Positions 27,240-36,654 are shown, numbered from the stretch's first letter. The stretch is DNA of 64,000 bases from Vibrio sinaloensis DSM 21326 (GCF_000189275.1 NZ_AEVT01000031.1:19546-83545), one strand, 5' to 3'. The notes: generated by a model not told the origin, from the sequence alone. Program-made: numbers and translations.

Positions 27240-28454
27240 CTATGCGATACGTCGAACCCTCGTTATCATCAAGAATAAAGCGGTCATCAACTGCAATAAG
27301 AAGCATAGAATGAACAGTGCTTGAATCCCTATCGCTGAGGCAAGATAACCCGATGACGCAAGTCCAAAAGGCATCAGCAGTTTGAACAGCGAGCCCGTTA
27401 GCCCTGTCACACGACCCAAGCAGTGTTCATCGAAGGCTTCTTGGCGATAGCTCCAAATACAAATGCTGCTATAAAGCCCAATCGCCGAAATCCACATAAA
27501 TGACACTGCCAAACTCACCAATCCCGGCGAGATTAGTGGCAGCACGAAACCCACAGCTTCGAGAGTGATGGACAAAATCAAAAGCCAGCCTAAGCCTAAT
27601 TTCTGGCGTAATTTGTCTGCACTGAAGGAGCCAATCAACCCTCCGATACCAGACGCCGCAATGAGGTAACTGACTTCAATCGCACTCATTGCCAGCTCCG
27701 CTTTGGCAAAGTAGATGGCTTGTATCCAAAATACCGCACCTGTGGTGTTAATCACCATGACCGCTAAGGTAATCGTCCACATGTTGCGTTCTGCTCGGAG
27801 AATTCGCCACCCTTCAAACAGAGCAGACAAGACACTTTGTTGTTTCGACGCCAACGCTGGCTGAACAGACAGTTTTTCCAACTGCCAGTAAGCGAGCAAT
27901 AGCATTAATCCAACGCCGATAAAAACATTATGGATCGCCGATAAAAACATCAAGGCACCCGATAGCACTGGACCAACGGTTTCCATAAAGCTATTGAGTG
28001 CACTCATTCTCGCCACCGCAGTGTTTTGCACAGAGTGGTCAAGTGCGCGCTTCATCATCGACATTCGCGCATTATGATAACCGTAGTTGCAAGCCATCAT
28101 GACAAAGGCCGCTGGGAATAACACCCACAGCGGATTGGCTAGGTACTCAACCGCAAAATAAGACAGGGCCACCATCAAAGCTTGTCCAATCAACATGACT
28201 TGTGACCAACGCTTCTTATCCACACGGTCAACCCAAACACCAATAAACAGCGCGAGCAATAAGTTAGGTAAAAACTCGACCGCTCTCATCCAACCCATCA
28301 TCTCTGAAGATTGGGTTAACTCGAACACTAAGAGCGGTAAAGCGAGATTGTACACTTGAGCTGAGAAAGCGACGAACAGAGCGCTTGAAAACAGTATTTG
28401 AAATGGCCGATTCCGCCAGATTGAAGTGCGATTGGGTTGAGAAAGTGTCTCCAT
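27240..28454 (-). CDS. MFS transporter (multidrug/EntS-like group)
   Basis: The 404-residue protein has twelve membrane segments and the MFS loop motif in GVWVDRVDKKRW. The frame is open from 28583, but AAGGAAGGAA immediately before the ATG at 28454 (METLSQPNR) marks the true start; the extension is low-complexity and would run into the divergent gene. It is divergent from an SgrR-like regulator, as E. coli sgrR neighbours the sugar-efflux gene setA. The substrate is unknown. Confidence 0.86.
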   Translation of the reverse strand: METLSQPNRTSIWRNRPFQILFSSALFVAFSAQVYNLALPLLVFELTQSSEMMGWMRAVEFLPNLLLALFIGVWVDRVDKKRWSQVMLIGQALMVALSYFAVEYLANPLWVLFPAAFVMMACNYGYHNARMSMMKRALDHSVQNTAVARMSALNSFMETVGPVLSGALMFLSAIHNVFIGVGLMLLLAYWQLEKLSVQPALASKQQSVLSALFEGWRILRAERNMWTITLAVMVINTTGAVFWIQAIYFAKAELAMSAIEVSYLIAASGIGGLIGSFSADKLRQKLGLGWLLILSITLEAVGFVLPLISPGLVSLAVSFMWISAIGLYSSICIWSYRQEAFDEHCLGRVTGLTGSLFKLLMPFGLASSGYLASAIGIQALFILCFLLQLMTALFLMITRVRRIA

Positions 28455-28544
28455 TTTCCTTCCTTTTGATTTCCATACGATTGGTTTATTATCGGAATTA
28501 AAAGATGAAGAAAAATAGAAGTTGAAAAAGGATATTTCACCTTT

Positions 28545-30230
28545 ATGCGCTATTGGAATGCATTGGCTTTCTGCCAATACCACCTCACGACCACTCAGTT
28601 TGTGCCTGTCTCACTCGATGTATTCAGTACCGCGCTTAGCTGCACGCGCCGCAACGCTCAACTGTTAATCAAACGCCTTGTTAAAGAAGAAGTGATAGAA
28701 TGGCAACCGGGAATCGGCAGGGGGAATCATCCCAAAGCAAAGCGACTGAAATGTTTGGCACAAAGAATAGAATTTCAAGCACACCGATGCTTAGAGCAAG
28801 GTCAAATAGAAGACGCAATCGCTTTGATCCATAGTGAAAAGCGCAATCAGTTTCTCTCCGAGTACTTAGCACAATATCAAGCTACACCAAGCAAAGCGCA
28901 TATTCTACAAGTGCCTTTCTATCGTGGCACTCATAACTTAGATCCCATCACAATTAATCGCCGAACAGAACAGCATATTGCTAGCTACCTCTACGCAAGG
29001 CTGTTAAAACAAGACTCTCACAGTAACGGCTTCGAAGGTGACCTAGCCCACTCTTGGGTGCACAGAGGCGACACTTTATCGATTGTACTGCGCAAAAATC
29101 TGACCTTTCACGATGGCAATCCACTACTGGCTGCAGATGTAAAAGCACACTTCGAGCGATTGATGGCCTCTTCATCAAGCTCAGTGGCATTGTTTAGTTA
29201 CATAGATAGCGTGATTGTTGATGGCGATTATCGCATCACATTTCGCAGTAACACTATGCCTTCGTTGTTGCCTAAGCTGCTTGCACATGGAGCAATGGGG
29301 ATATGTAAAATGGTCGGTGACACTCTCTATGGCAGCGGTTCATTTATCCTCAAAACCCAAACCGAGTGGCAGACGACGTTAACGTGCAACCCTCATTATC
29401 ATGGTTTTAGACCTTGGCTTGACGGCATAGAAATATGGAATATCGGTGACAAAGCGAAGACATTTGAGTTGAACAGTGATGTGGTCCATGGCAGTCATTT
29501 AAAACACAGCCGCAAGGGGTTTATCCGCCACCAGCAATGGGAACGCGGTTGTGTGCACAGCATGCTCAACCCCAAACGCCACACTTGGATGAGATCGCTT
29601 AAACACCGCCAATACTTACAGCAGATTATTACTTCGATGCCTGAGCCCAGAGGTCTAGATTGCGAAAAACTGGCGACGGCGACAGGCATGATGTCTGCCC
29701 CTAAGCCGATTGTGTCTCAAATGGCCTGTATAGAACGGTTTGACATTGCACCACCTTGCGAAGCGCTAACTGTTCTGACCTATCAGCTAGGCACTCACAT
29801 CGCCAGCGCCAAGAGATTGGTTGAGACTCTTCAACTAGTGGGAGTCCCTTGCGAGTTGGAAGTGGTTGAATACCCAATCTTTAACCAGCTTACTACACTT
29901 GCCAGCGCCGATATCATTGTGACGGGGGAAGTGTTTAGTGACGATATCGAAATGTCTTGGTTAGGTTGGCTACTGGCCACTCGTTCCAACGACGCTTGTT
30001 ACACCAGCGATGACCGAATTTGGCTGAATGAGAATATTCAGCGGGTAATGCAGTTCGAGTCAGACGCGGATAAGCACAACGCTTTTCAGTCGTTAGAGCG
30101 CGCGCTGATCGATAAAGGCATCTATCAACCTATGTACCATGTCGAGCAGGATCTTAATGTGTCTGAGAATGTCTCCACCCCTGAGCTACTTGCCAATGGC
30201 TGGATAGATTTCAACCAAGTCACACTGTAA
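28545..30230 (+). CDS. SgrR-family transcriptional regulator with solute-binding domain
   Basis: In this 561-residue protein, an N-terminal winged helix (about 1-110, SCTRRNAQLLIKRLVKEEVI) is followed by a family-5 extracellular-binding-protein domain used as sensor (about 120-550; YRGTHNLDPITINRRTEQHI, then LRKNLTFHDGNPL). This architecture is that of SgrR, the sugar-phosphate-stress regulator. No SgrS small RNA is evident beside it. An imperfect AAAGG-N8-CCTTT repeat at the start codon region could be an operator. It probably controls the divergent MFS gene. Confidence 0.85.
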   Translation: MRYWNALAFCQYHLTTTQFVPVSLDVFSTALSCTRRNAQLLIKRLVKEEVIEWQPGIGRGNHPKAKRLKCLAQRIEFQAHRCLEQGQIEDAIALIHSEKRNQFLSEYLAQYQATPSKAHILQVPFYRGTHNLDPITINRRTEQHIASYLYARLLKQDSHSNGFEGDLAHSWVHRGDTLSIVLRKNLTFHDGNPLLAADVKAHFERLMASSSSSVALFSYIDSVIVDGDYRITFRSNTMPSLLPKLLAHGAMGICKMVGDTLYGSGSFILKTQTEWQTTLTCNPHYHGFRPWLDGIEIWNIGDKAKTFELNSDVVHGSHLKHSRKGFIRHQQWERGCVHSMLNPKRHTWMRSLKHRQYLQQIITSMPEPRGLDCEKLATATGMMSAPKPIVSQMACIERFDIAPPCEALTVLTYQLGTHIASAKRLVETLQLVGVPCELEVVEYPIFNQLTTLASADIIVTGEVFSDDIEMSWLGWLLATRSNDACYTSDDRIWLNENIQRVMQFESDADKHNAFQSLERALIDKGIYQPMYHVEQDLNVSENVSTPELLANGWIDFNQVTL

Positions 30231-30245
30231 ACGCGGCGATGAGTA

Positions 30246-31064
30246 CTACCTTTGCTTCTGAAGGTGGCGATAGTTTGCCATCACATCGCTATTCGGTTGG
30301 TACTGCGAGATTAACTGCTCACGCAATCCTTGTTCACGCAGCAACAAAAAGCTTTCTTTAAGGGCCTTGACGACTTGAGGTGACGTCTTTTTGCCCGTGA
30401 CCAGCCACAACTCTTTACACAATTGGCGGACTTTCATCACTTCAACAAAATTATTGGGGTCAAATCCGTACTGCTCCATACGATAGTAGTAACTCGCCGT
30501 CACAAGCGGCGCAAAATCGACTCGGTCGGCACGAAGCAAGCGGATGACATCTTTCCCTTGCTCAACAGGAATACGATTTGTCATTCCTAGCTTCAGTAGC
30601 AGCTCTTCAAATGAACTCTCAGCTTGGGTAGCGAAGCGGAAGTCTACGAGTTCGTCGAGATCGATAGGTAGAACATCGGGTCCATCTTTATAGCGGTACA
30701 GGCCGACTTCATAGGGAGATACTTCTCCGATCCAGTGATACTGGCCTTCACGCTCTGGTGTACGAGAAATCGAAAAAAACAGACTATTTTCATCTCTTTG
30801 CGTGATGCGAATAGCCCGCTTCCAGGGAACAAAATGGACAGCCTCTATCTCCATGGGTAGCGATTTGGCCGCTTGCTCCACTATCGCTTCAACGAACTTC
30901 ACCACATACCCTTCGGGGCGATGATCAATTTGGACTTGCAGAGGGGGGAATTCTTGAGTGTAGAGGTTAAGCTTGATTGGCTCGGCTGCAACGCTAGCGG
31001 CGAAAGCAGCCGCAATCAACAACGCCAAGCGACGAGAAAGGCTGCAAAGAATGGTCGAAAACAT
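30246..31064 (-). CDS. Periplasmic family-3-type solute-binding protein, orphan
   Basis: The 272-residue protein has a signal peptide (through AAFAASVAAEP) and a PBPb-like core (YTQEFPPLQ at the start of the mature part, FVPWKRAIRIT, SISRTPEREGQYHWIG). No permease or ATPase lies nearby, so it may be a sensor-type or scavenging protein rather than part of a transporter. Its stop is 16 bp from that of the convergent SgrR-like gene. Confidence 0.78.
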   Translation of the reverse strand: MFSTILCSLSRRLALLIAAAFAASVAAEPIKLNLYTQEFPPLQVQIDHRPEGYVVKFVEAIVEQAAKSLPMEIEAVHFVPWKRAIRITQRDENSLFFSISRTPEREGQYHWIGEVSPYEVGLYRYKDGPDVLPIDLDELVDFRFATQAESSFEELLLKLGMTNRIPVEQGKDVIRLLRADRVDFAPLVTASYYYRMEQYGFDPNNFVEVMKVRQLCKELWLVTGKKTSPQVVKALKESFLLLREQGLREQLISQYQPNSDVMANYRHLQKQR

Positions 31065-31219
31065 GAAATTATTTTTATTATTTATATAGTTAGAGTGAAA
31101 CTATAAATTAACCATTTTTTATAGCAACCGATTATAGGTCTAACCATTGATTCGATCACGCAGACAAGAAAGCGCTTTTACTACCGACATAAAAAACAAT
31201 AACTGGATCAAGTTACCCA

Positions 31220-31708
31220 CTAAAATGGTAATTCAACTTGCATCATCACATCACCGTCGTAACGATCATGCCAGCGATAATCCAGACGCATTCTTGGTTC
31301 CCCAGAAGCTTTCGTACCAAAGCCCAAACTCAGCTGAACACCATGACTCAAAATCCATTCTTCTGCATCCATGTGTTGCAAACGCCCTTCCAGCTCGGAA
31401 GGAACCCAGATACCTAGGCCAATGTAGTTAGAGGCTAAGCTTTGGGTCAAAATAGGGTTGGTTTCGCTTTGGAGCACCCAATTCGACCAGTAGTCTGTTT
31501 CTTGCGCTGAGTCGTCTTGGCTCACAAAGTCATAAAGCTCATCCACTTTAGTCGCGGTGTACTCTATGCCCTCTAACAGCGAGAAACAAATCCCATTCGA
31601 GGAGTGGAACAACACCGACTCATTGGATAAATCAGGCTGATACATCTCGCAGGCACCCGCCGATCCGGAAAATACCGCCAGTAAAGTCATCAATTGCACC
31701 TTACTCAT
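31220..31708 (-). CDS. Exported protein of unknown function
   Basis: The 162-residue protein has a short signal peptide (MSKVQLMTLLAVFSGSAGA) ending before CEMYQPD. The mature part has one early Cys and one at ICFSLLEG, a Trp-rich middle and a C-terminus of alternating residues ending VELPF, which would suit an outer-membrane or periplasmic beta fold. I do not recognise the family. It is downstream of the nadD-like gene by 29 bp and may share its transcript. Confidence 0.65.
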   Translation of the reverse strand: MSKVQLMTLLAVFSGSAGACEMYQPDLSNESVLFHSSNGICFSLLEGIEYTATKVDELYDFVSQDDSAQETDYWSNWVLQSETNPILTQSLASNYIGLGIWVPSELEGRLQHMDAEEWILSHGVQLSLGFGTKASGEPRMRLDYRWHDRYDGDVMMQVELPF

Positions 31709-31737
31709 TCACACCTCTGATTTATCGTAGAATGCTT

Positions 31738-32250
31738 TTAATAATACGCTTTATCGACCAATTTTCGCCACACTTTAGGGGTGGTCAATTGTGAGATATC
31801 GTTACTGTTTTTCAGCGCATTGCGAATATCGGTACTGCGAACCTTAACCTTTTCTGGGCAAGCCATCACAGCCCAACGAGACAAGATTTCATCCGCTTTA
31901 TAGAATTTAGCAAAATTAAGCAGATTGTCCGGCCCCATTACGAAAGTTAGCTCGCAATTTTCATACCGACTTTCTAGCGCTTCTAAGACGGCAAACGTCG
32001 TCACGCTTTCACCCGGAGTATGCAGTTGTTCTTCAATTGTCGAACGCTCCACATTGTCCATTCCGAGATCATCGATGAACTCGTCAACCAACTCACAGCG
32101 GGCTGTGTAATCCAGCATTTGTTTACCCCAAGCATGTGCAATGCTCGGCAGGAGAAGAACTCTGTCGTAGTGGGCGAGCGACTCGATAACACTTTTATGG
32201 CCGAGACTAGGTGGATTAAATGCGCTACCAAATACGGCTATTTTGTTCAT
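31738..32250 (-). CDS. Nicotinate/nicotinamide mononucleotide adenylyltransferase-like nucleotidyltransferase
   Basis: The 170-residue Rossmann-type nucleotidyltransferase has GSAFNPPSLGHKSVIESL near the N-terminus (the HxGH region reads PSLGH) and VRSTDIRNAL near the C-terminus, the ISSTxIR equivalent. It is divergent from nadE and so likely supplies the dinucleotide that NadE amidates. It is shorter than the usual NadD, and a separate nadD probably exists elsewhere. Both genes share a 172-bp spacer with a palindrome. Confidence 0.78.
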   Translation of the reverse strand: MNKIAVFGSAFNPPSLGHKSVIESLAHYDRVLLLPSIAHAWGKQMLDYTARCELVDEFIDDLGMDNVERSTIEEQLHTPGESVTTFAVLEALESRYENCELTFVMGPDNLLNFAKFYKADEILSRWAVMACPEKVKVRSTDIRNALKNSNDISQLTTPKVWRKLVDKAYY

Positions 32251-32274
32251 TTTTTCCCTTATTTTATGCTGAAG

Positions 32275-32288
32275 ACTGTGATCACAGT
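32275..32288. promoter_or_regulatory. Perfect 14-bp palindrome, candidate NAD-metabolism operator
   Basis: ACTGTGATCACAGT lies 25 bp before the nadD-like start and about 135 bp before nadE. It is symmetrical and does not have the CRP spacing. The regulator is not known to me. Confidence 0.5.
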
Positions 32289-32330
32289 TTTCTATTAGGT
32301 GGATTTAGGTATCATAGAGCCTTGGTCACT

Positions 32331-32367
32331 TTACGAGATCACTTTAGCAAAAAAGGTCATCTCGTAA
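32331..32367 (+). promoter_or_regulatory. Inverted repeat in the nadE leader
   Basis: TTACGAGAT (32331-32339) and ATCTCGTAA (32359-32367) are perfect 9-bp arms around a 19-nt loop, ending 55 bp before nadE. It could be an operator pair or an RNA hairpin. Confidence 0.45.
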
Positions 32368-32422
32368 GATGATTAAATATCGAAACAAATTTTAACGTTA
32401 TTGCTTGCAGGAAGGAAACAGA

Positions 32423-33250
32423 ATGGAACAGTTGATTCGCGACGAGATGCGTGTACTGCCATCGATAGACCCTCATTTTGAAATTACCCGTCGTGTCGAC
32501 TTCATCAAACGCAAATTGCAGGAAGCAGGATGCAAAGCGCTGGTTCTTGGGATCAGCGGTGGTGTTGATTCGACTACATGTGGACGTTTAGCTCAGATCG
32601 CAATTGATCAGCTCAATGAAGAGACCACTGGTGGCTACCAATTCATTGCCGTTCGCCTCCCGTATGGTGAGCAAAAAGATGAAGACGAAGCACAATTGGC
32701 ACTTGGCTTTATTCAACCGTCTCACTCGGTATCGGTAAACATCAAAGCAGGTGTTGATGGAATTCATGCAGCAACCAATACCGCATTGGAAGGCACAGGC
32801 TTGATCCCACAAGATGCAGCAAAGGTCGACTTTGTAAAAGGCAATGTCAAAGCGCGCGCGCGCATGGTCGCTCAATACGAAATCGCGGGCTATGTGGGTG
32901 GCTTAGTTCTCGGTACCGACCATTCAGCTGAGAATATTACTGGCTTCTACACCAAATTTGGTGATGGTGCTTGCGACTTGGCTCCGTTATTTGGGCTAAG
33001 CAAACGCCAAGTACGAGAGGTCGCGGCTACTCTTGGCGCACCTGAGCTACTGGTGAAAAAAGTCCCTACCGCTGATTTAGAAGAGCTTGATCCGCAAAAA
33101 GCCGATGAAGATGCGCTTAACCTCACTTATGACCAAATTGACGACTTTTTGGAAGGCAAACCGGTTTCTCAAGAGGTGACCGAGCGCCTTGTACACATTT
33201 ACAAAGTCACTCAACACAAGCGCCAACCGATCCCAACCATTTACGATTAA
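32423..33250 (+). CDS. nadE: NH3-dependent NAD+ synthetase
   Basis: The 275-residue protein has the PP-loop [11 protein letters not shown] and the downstream [20 protein letters not shown] and [11 protein letters not shown] motifs. It converts deamido-NAD to NAD with ammonia and ATP; no glutaminase domain is attached. An upstream TTG at 32405 keeps the frame open, but AGGAAGGAAA places the start at the ATG at 32423, giving the same length as E. coli NadE. Confidence 0.96.
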   Translation: MEQLIRDEMRVLPSIDPHFEITRRVDFIKRKLQEAGCKALVLGISGGVDSTTCGRLAQIAIDQLNEETTGGYQFIAVRLPYGEQKDEDEAQLALGFIQPSHSVSVNIKAGVDGIHAATNTALEGTGLIPQDAAKVDFVKGNVKARARMVAQYEIAGYVGGLVLGTDHSAENITGFYTKFGDGACDLAPLFGLSKRQVREVAATLGAPELLVKKVPTADLEELDPQKADEDALNLTYDQIDDFLEGKPVSQEVTERLVHIYKVTQHKRQPIPTIYD

Positions 33251-33258
33251 CGCCTTCA

Positions 33259-33280
33259 GCCCACAGTGACCACTGTGGGC
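33259..33280 (+). terminator. Hairpin after nadE
   Basis: GCCCACAGTG and CACTGTGGGC form a perfect inverted repeat with a 2-nt centre, 8 bp after the nadE stop. The tail (GATTGCTTAT) is only moderately T-rich. Confidence 0.5.
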
Positions 33281-33497
33281 GATTGCTTATCCATAAGTGC
33301 GCAAAATAGAAAGAGCGCAACGTAACACTAAGCCGCCTAAAAACTCACCATTTATTGACCTTTTTATCTAGCTACTTTTATTCGTTTTCTCTAAAATACT
33401 CTTCGGAGACTGTCTTCAATTTCACGCAGTCGCAATAAAACATTAAACCTTACTGCTATCACGCTTGAATCAGTCCTTTTGTTTTCGAAAGTAATAA

Positions 33498-34058
33498 GTG
33501 TATTGGTATATGGATCAAGATAAGTTTACGAATATTTATCGCTTGCCAACCGCGATTCAAATCCGCATTGGTAAATGGCAACAGACCTTCAATGGCACTT
33601 CAGATCTTGTGATGCATCAAGCGATTGATGTTCGCAACAAGCAGTACCGCAAGCAAAACTATCTGCCTGCTGGTTGGTGTGTACAACTTTTTGATAAAGA
33701 AGATATTTCTATCACCAATCATGGCAAATACATTCAAACCGCAATGCGAACCATGCTTGACCGAAAAGTCTCTTACAAGCGCATCTATTTAACTCGCTTG
33801 CCACTGGAGCAAGCGGAGCCAGGCTTGATCGCGTTTAAACAAGAGTGGATAGCAAAACACAATCGAGTTGCGCGTAAGTACAATCAGATACGCAAAAAAC
33901 AATTCATTAAAATGGCACTTGAAGAGCAAGAGACGCTCTATCCATCGATTGAAAAAGCACAGTTTGATCGAACCTTGTGGAATAAGCTGGCTATTTCAGA
34001 GCTGGGGAACCCTAAAAAGTTTGATAATCCGTACTTTGTAAAAAAAGCCAAAGTGTAA
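33498..34058 (+). CDS. Basic protein of unknown function
   Basis: The protein has up to 186 residues and no signal peptide, membrane segment or cysteine-rich motif. It is rich in Lys/Arg/Gln, especially at residues 120-160 (NRVARKYNQIRKKQFIK), which could bind nucleic acid. The frame begins at a GTG at 33498; an ATG at 33510 (MDQDKFTNIYRLP) is an equally plausible start, and neither has a strong ribosome-binding site. A good terminator follows directly, which supports a real gene. I do not recognise the family. Confidence 0.6.
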   Translation: MYWYMDQDKFTNIYRLPTAIQIRIGKWQQTFNGTSDLVMHQAIDVRNKQYRKQNYLPAGWCVQLFDKEDISITNHGKYIQTAMRTMLDRKVSYKRIYLTRLPLEQAEPGLIAFKQEWIAKHNRVARKYNQIRKKQFIKMALEEQETLYPSIEKAQFDRTLWNKLAISELGNPKKFDNPYFVKKAKV

Positions 34059-34062
34059 TCAT

Positions 34063-34086
34063 AAAGCAGCCTAGAGCTGCTTTTTT
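34063..34086 (+). terminator. Intrinsic terminator
   Basis: AAAGCAGC-CTAGA-GCTGC followed by TTTTTT lies 5 bp after the preceding stop codon: a stem of five to eight pairs with a six-T run. Confidence 0.85.
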
Positions 34087-34095
34087 GTTGTCGGC

Positions 34096-34878
34096 CTAAT
34101 ATCTTGCGAGTATTTCCTCATACAAGGTTTTGCCTGAATCGCCTTTCGTCGATTTAAGTAAATCGACCCCGCGTTGAAGCTTCTCTACCAATTCAGTATC
34201 AGTTTGCTTGTTAAAAGCAAAATACACTTCCCCTTCTCGCACTAAATACACCGATTGAAACATCTTCGGGTCAACATCGACTTGACGAGACCACCAATAA
34301 GCGGCGCGTTCAGAGTACACTAACAAATCAATACGCTTCTTCATTAACTGCTCAGCAAGCACAGTTACGTAAAGTGCCTCTTGCATTGAGTCACGTGGTA
34401 TTCCCATAGAGAGGAGACTTTGTTCACCAATATCATCGCGAATCACGCCAATCCGATACTGAGCCATATCCATAGGTGAAGCAATATTGATGTCTGAGTC
34501 TTTGCGCGCGAGCACCACTACTTTAATTCGCGCAATTGGACCAACCCAAAGAAACAGATCTTCACGATGCTCAGAGCGGGTTGTCGAAAAGAGCACGGTA
34601 TTTTTTTTGGTCAATACTGTACGATAAGATCTCGCCCACGGCTGCAGTATCAGCTGATCTAAATCTATCGGCTCACCAACCACCTTACTTGCCTCAAGCA
34701 GCAAATCTACGGCATAACCGGTAATCCGTTCGTTATCTAGGTAATTGGCAGGAGGGTAAGTTTCGGTATAAAACGTGAGCTGCCTGAGGTCTTTTCGACT
34801 ATCACTCAGTACCGTAGCTGAAAAGCTCCAGCTTAATAAGAAAAAAACTATCAAACGGTAAGTGTTTAACTTAGCCAT
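34096..34878 (-). CDS. Periplasmic family-3-type solute-binding protein, orphan
   Basis: The 260-residue protein has a signal segment (LIVFFLLSWSFSATVLS) and the binding-protein core: YTETYPPANYL, AVDLLLEASKVVG, LQPWARSYRTV, STTRSEHREDLFLWVG. It resembles the proteins at 30246-31064 and 46102-46884 in layout. No transporter genes are adjacent. The ligand is unknown. Confidence 0.78.
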   Translation of the reverse strand: MAKLNTYRLIVFFLLSWSFSATVLSDSRKDLRQLTFYTETYPPANYLDNERITGYAVDLLLEASKVVGEPIDLDQLILQPWARSYRTVLTKKNTVLFSTTRSEHREDLFLWVGPIARIKVVVLARKDSDINIASPMDMAQYRIGVIRDDIGEQSLLSMGIPRDSMQEALYVTVLAEQLMKKRIDLLVYSERAAYWWSRQVDVDPKMFQSVYLVREGEVYFAFNKQTDTELVEKLQRGVDLLKSTKGDSGKTLYEEILARY

Positions 34879-35003
34879 AGACTCGCCCTCCCTAGCTCAT
34901 ACTTATAAACGTAGTTCATATGCAGAAAGTTCTAAAGAAAGTGCGAGTAGAATCTCACTATTACCTCTATGGAGGTATGGCCGCTTTATCTATGAGCAAA
35001 GTG

Positions 35004-35288
35004 TTACGCTAACAGTCCATTTTTTTGCAATGCGCGTTTAACGCTTGTACACATTTTGCCGAAACGTCGAATCTCATCAAACTGAGGGATCACCCCTCTG
35101 TGCATCGCCGCTTCCCAATAAGTGAGCTCAGAATCCACCATTTCGAGTAACTTCTTCGGACAGCCCATACAACTTCCTTTTAAGCCGCAGATAAAGGTTT
35201 CTGGCTCGTACAAAGGCAAGGTGACTTTGACTTGTTCGATGATTGAATACATCGCCGAAACGCGATCGGGTTTAGAAGAGGTAGGCAT
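35004..35288 (-). CDS. Small cysteine-motif protein of unknown function
   Basis: The 94-residue cytoplasmic protein has a conserved-looking cysteine cluster (CGLKGSCMGCPKKLLE, about residues 34-49) and another Cys near the C-terminus (GKMCTSVKRAL). The CxxCPKK element may bind metal or an Fe-S cluster. It is monocistronic, with an inverted repeat just upstream. Function not recognised. Confidence 0.62.
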   Translation of the reverse strand: MPTSSKPDRVSAMYSIIEQVKVTLPLYEPETFICGLKGSCMGCPKKLLEMVDSELTYWEAAMHRGVIPQFDEIRRFGKMCTSVKRALQKNGLLA

Positions 35289-35294
35289 TCGAAG

Positions 35295-35321
35295 TGCGCC
35301 AACAAAGAAAGAGTTGGCGCA
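35295..35321. other. 9-bp inverted repeat between arcC and the small cysteine protein
   Basis: TGCGCCAAC (35295-35303) pairs with GTTGGCGCA (35313-35321). It could terminate arcC or fold in the leader of the small gene; no T-run follows on the minus strand. Confidence 0.5.
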
Positions 35322-35378
35322 TTATAGGGGCTGACGGAGAAAAGCCAATACCTATTGTGAGTAGTCTAATAAGGCAAG

Positions 35379-36308
35379 TTAGTAGTACTCAATACCTTCG
35401 CCTTGAGTGATTAAGGTTCCGGCTTGCTTGCTAATCACTTTGTCGAGTTCAAACAGCGATCCAATTGCCGCTTCACCACGACCCGATTGAACAAACTTAC
35501 ACACGGCATCCACTTTTGGTCCCATTGAGCCTGCAGGGAAGGTAAAGTCTGCGAGCCCTGCTGGAGTCGCCACCTTCATTTCTGCCTGATCTTCTTTGCC
35601 GTAATTACGATAAATCGAGCCGTCAGTCAAAATAACGAATAGATCGGCATTAATACGCTCTGCGAGTAATTCAGCTGTCAGGTCTTTATCAATCACACAT
35701 TCAACGCCAACACTGTGTCCGTTTTCAATCGAAACTGGCACACCACCGCCACCACACGCAATCACTACGTTGTCAGCATTTAACAGGGTTTCGATTTGAG
35801 CCACTTCAACAATCTCTTTTGGCATAGGAGAAGGCACAACGCGACGGTAGTATTCACCATCTGCTTTAAATTGTTTGTCACTGCTTGCCATGATCTCTTG
35901 CGCTTTCGCTTCACTGTATACAGGACCAACAAACTTGGTTGGGTTAGCAAAGGCAGGATCTTCTTTGCTGACTTGAGTCTGTGTGACCAGTGTAGCGACA
36001 TTCAGACGAGCATCGCTGTTGCGCAATTCTTGTTGCAACATATAGCCAACCATGCCACATGTTTGAGACCCTAGCACGTCCATAGGGTACGGCGTGGTTT
36101 GTGGTGAATACTCTTGGTATGCCGCATTTTGCTCCATCAGAAGGCCGACTTGCGGCCCATTACCGTGCACGATAACGACTTGGTGCTCTCCAGCAATATC
36201 AGCAATGTTCTTCGCTGCACGTTGGATGTTTTCTCTTTGATTTTCCGCCGTCAAAGCCTGACCACGAGCGAGCAACGCATTACCACCTAACGCTAATACA
36301 ATACGCAT
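35379..36308 (-). CDS. arcC: Carbamate kinase ArcC
   Basis: The 309-residue amino-acid-kinase-fold protein has LALGGNALL at the N-terminus, VIVHGNGPQVGLL, VIACGGGGVPV and VIDKDLTAELLA, all characteristic of carbamate kinase, which makes ATP from carbamoyl phosphate. GGAGGG precedes the ATG. The usual arginine-deiminase partners arcA and arcB are not adjacent, so it may serve other carbamoyl-phosphate sources. Confidence 0.94.
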   Translation of the reverse strand: MRIVLALGGNALLARGQALTAENQRENIQRAAKNIADIAGEHQVVIVHGNGPQVGLLMEQNAAYQEYSPQTTPYPMDVLGSQTCGMVGYMLQQELRNSDARLNVATLVTQTQVSKEDPAFANPTKFVGPVYSEAKAQEIMASSDKQFKADGEYYRRVVPSPMPKEIVEVAQIETLLNADNVVIACGGGGVPVSIENGHSVGVECVIDKDLTAELLAERINADLFVILTDGSIYRNYGKEDQAEMKVATPAGLADFTFPAGSMGPKVDAVCKFVQSGRGEAAIGSLFELDKVISKQAGTLITQGEGIEYY

Positions 36309-36654
36309 AAACCTACCCTCCAGAATCGAATTTTGTGTATGGAATTTATTTGAATTGTTCGGTGGAGAGATTAATTAAATAAGTACAATCAAATCGTGAT
36401 TATTATCGACAATATTAACCATGAATAAGAAGGGATATATATCCAAGAGTTCATAGACTGAATATTATTTCGCAAACACTCATTACTGTATATTTTTCGT
36501 CATTAAATAGCGAAAAAGGCTGAATAGTTAATTAAGTTATCAAGGCTAGAGCTAACAGTTTTTTGTCTAGCTTCTTAAACTCCATCACAAAATGGTTTAC
36601 TGTAATGCACGCTCAGCAATAATTATCCGACCATTATTCAGTATGGGAGACACT
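36309..36654. promoter_or_regulatory. Divergent spacer between arcC and the DUF924 gene
   Basis: This is 346 bp of AT-rich DNA without a credible gene. Promoters of both flanking genes should lie here. Sequences resembling half of an ARG box (TGAATATTATTTCG near 36462) are present but too weak to call. Confidence 0.5.

Noticed and set aside
36455..36480. ARG box upstream of arcC
   Set aside because: Only one half resembles the consensus; the second half differs at most positions.
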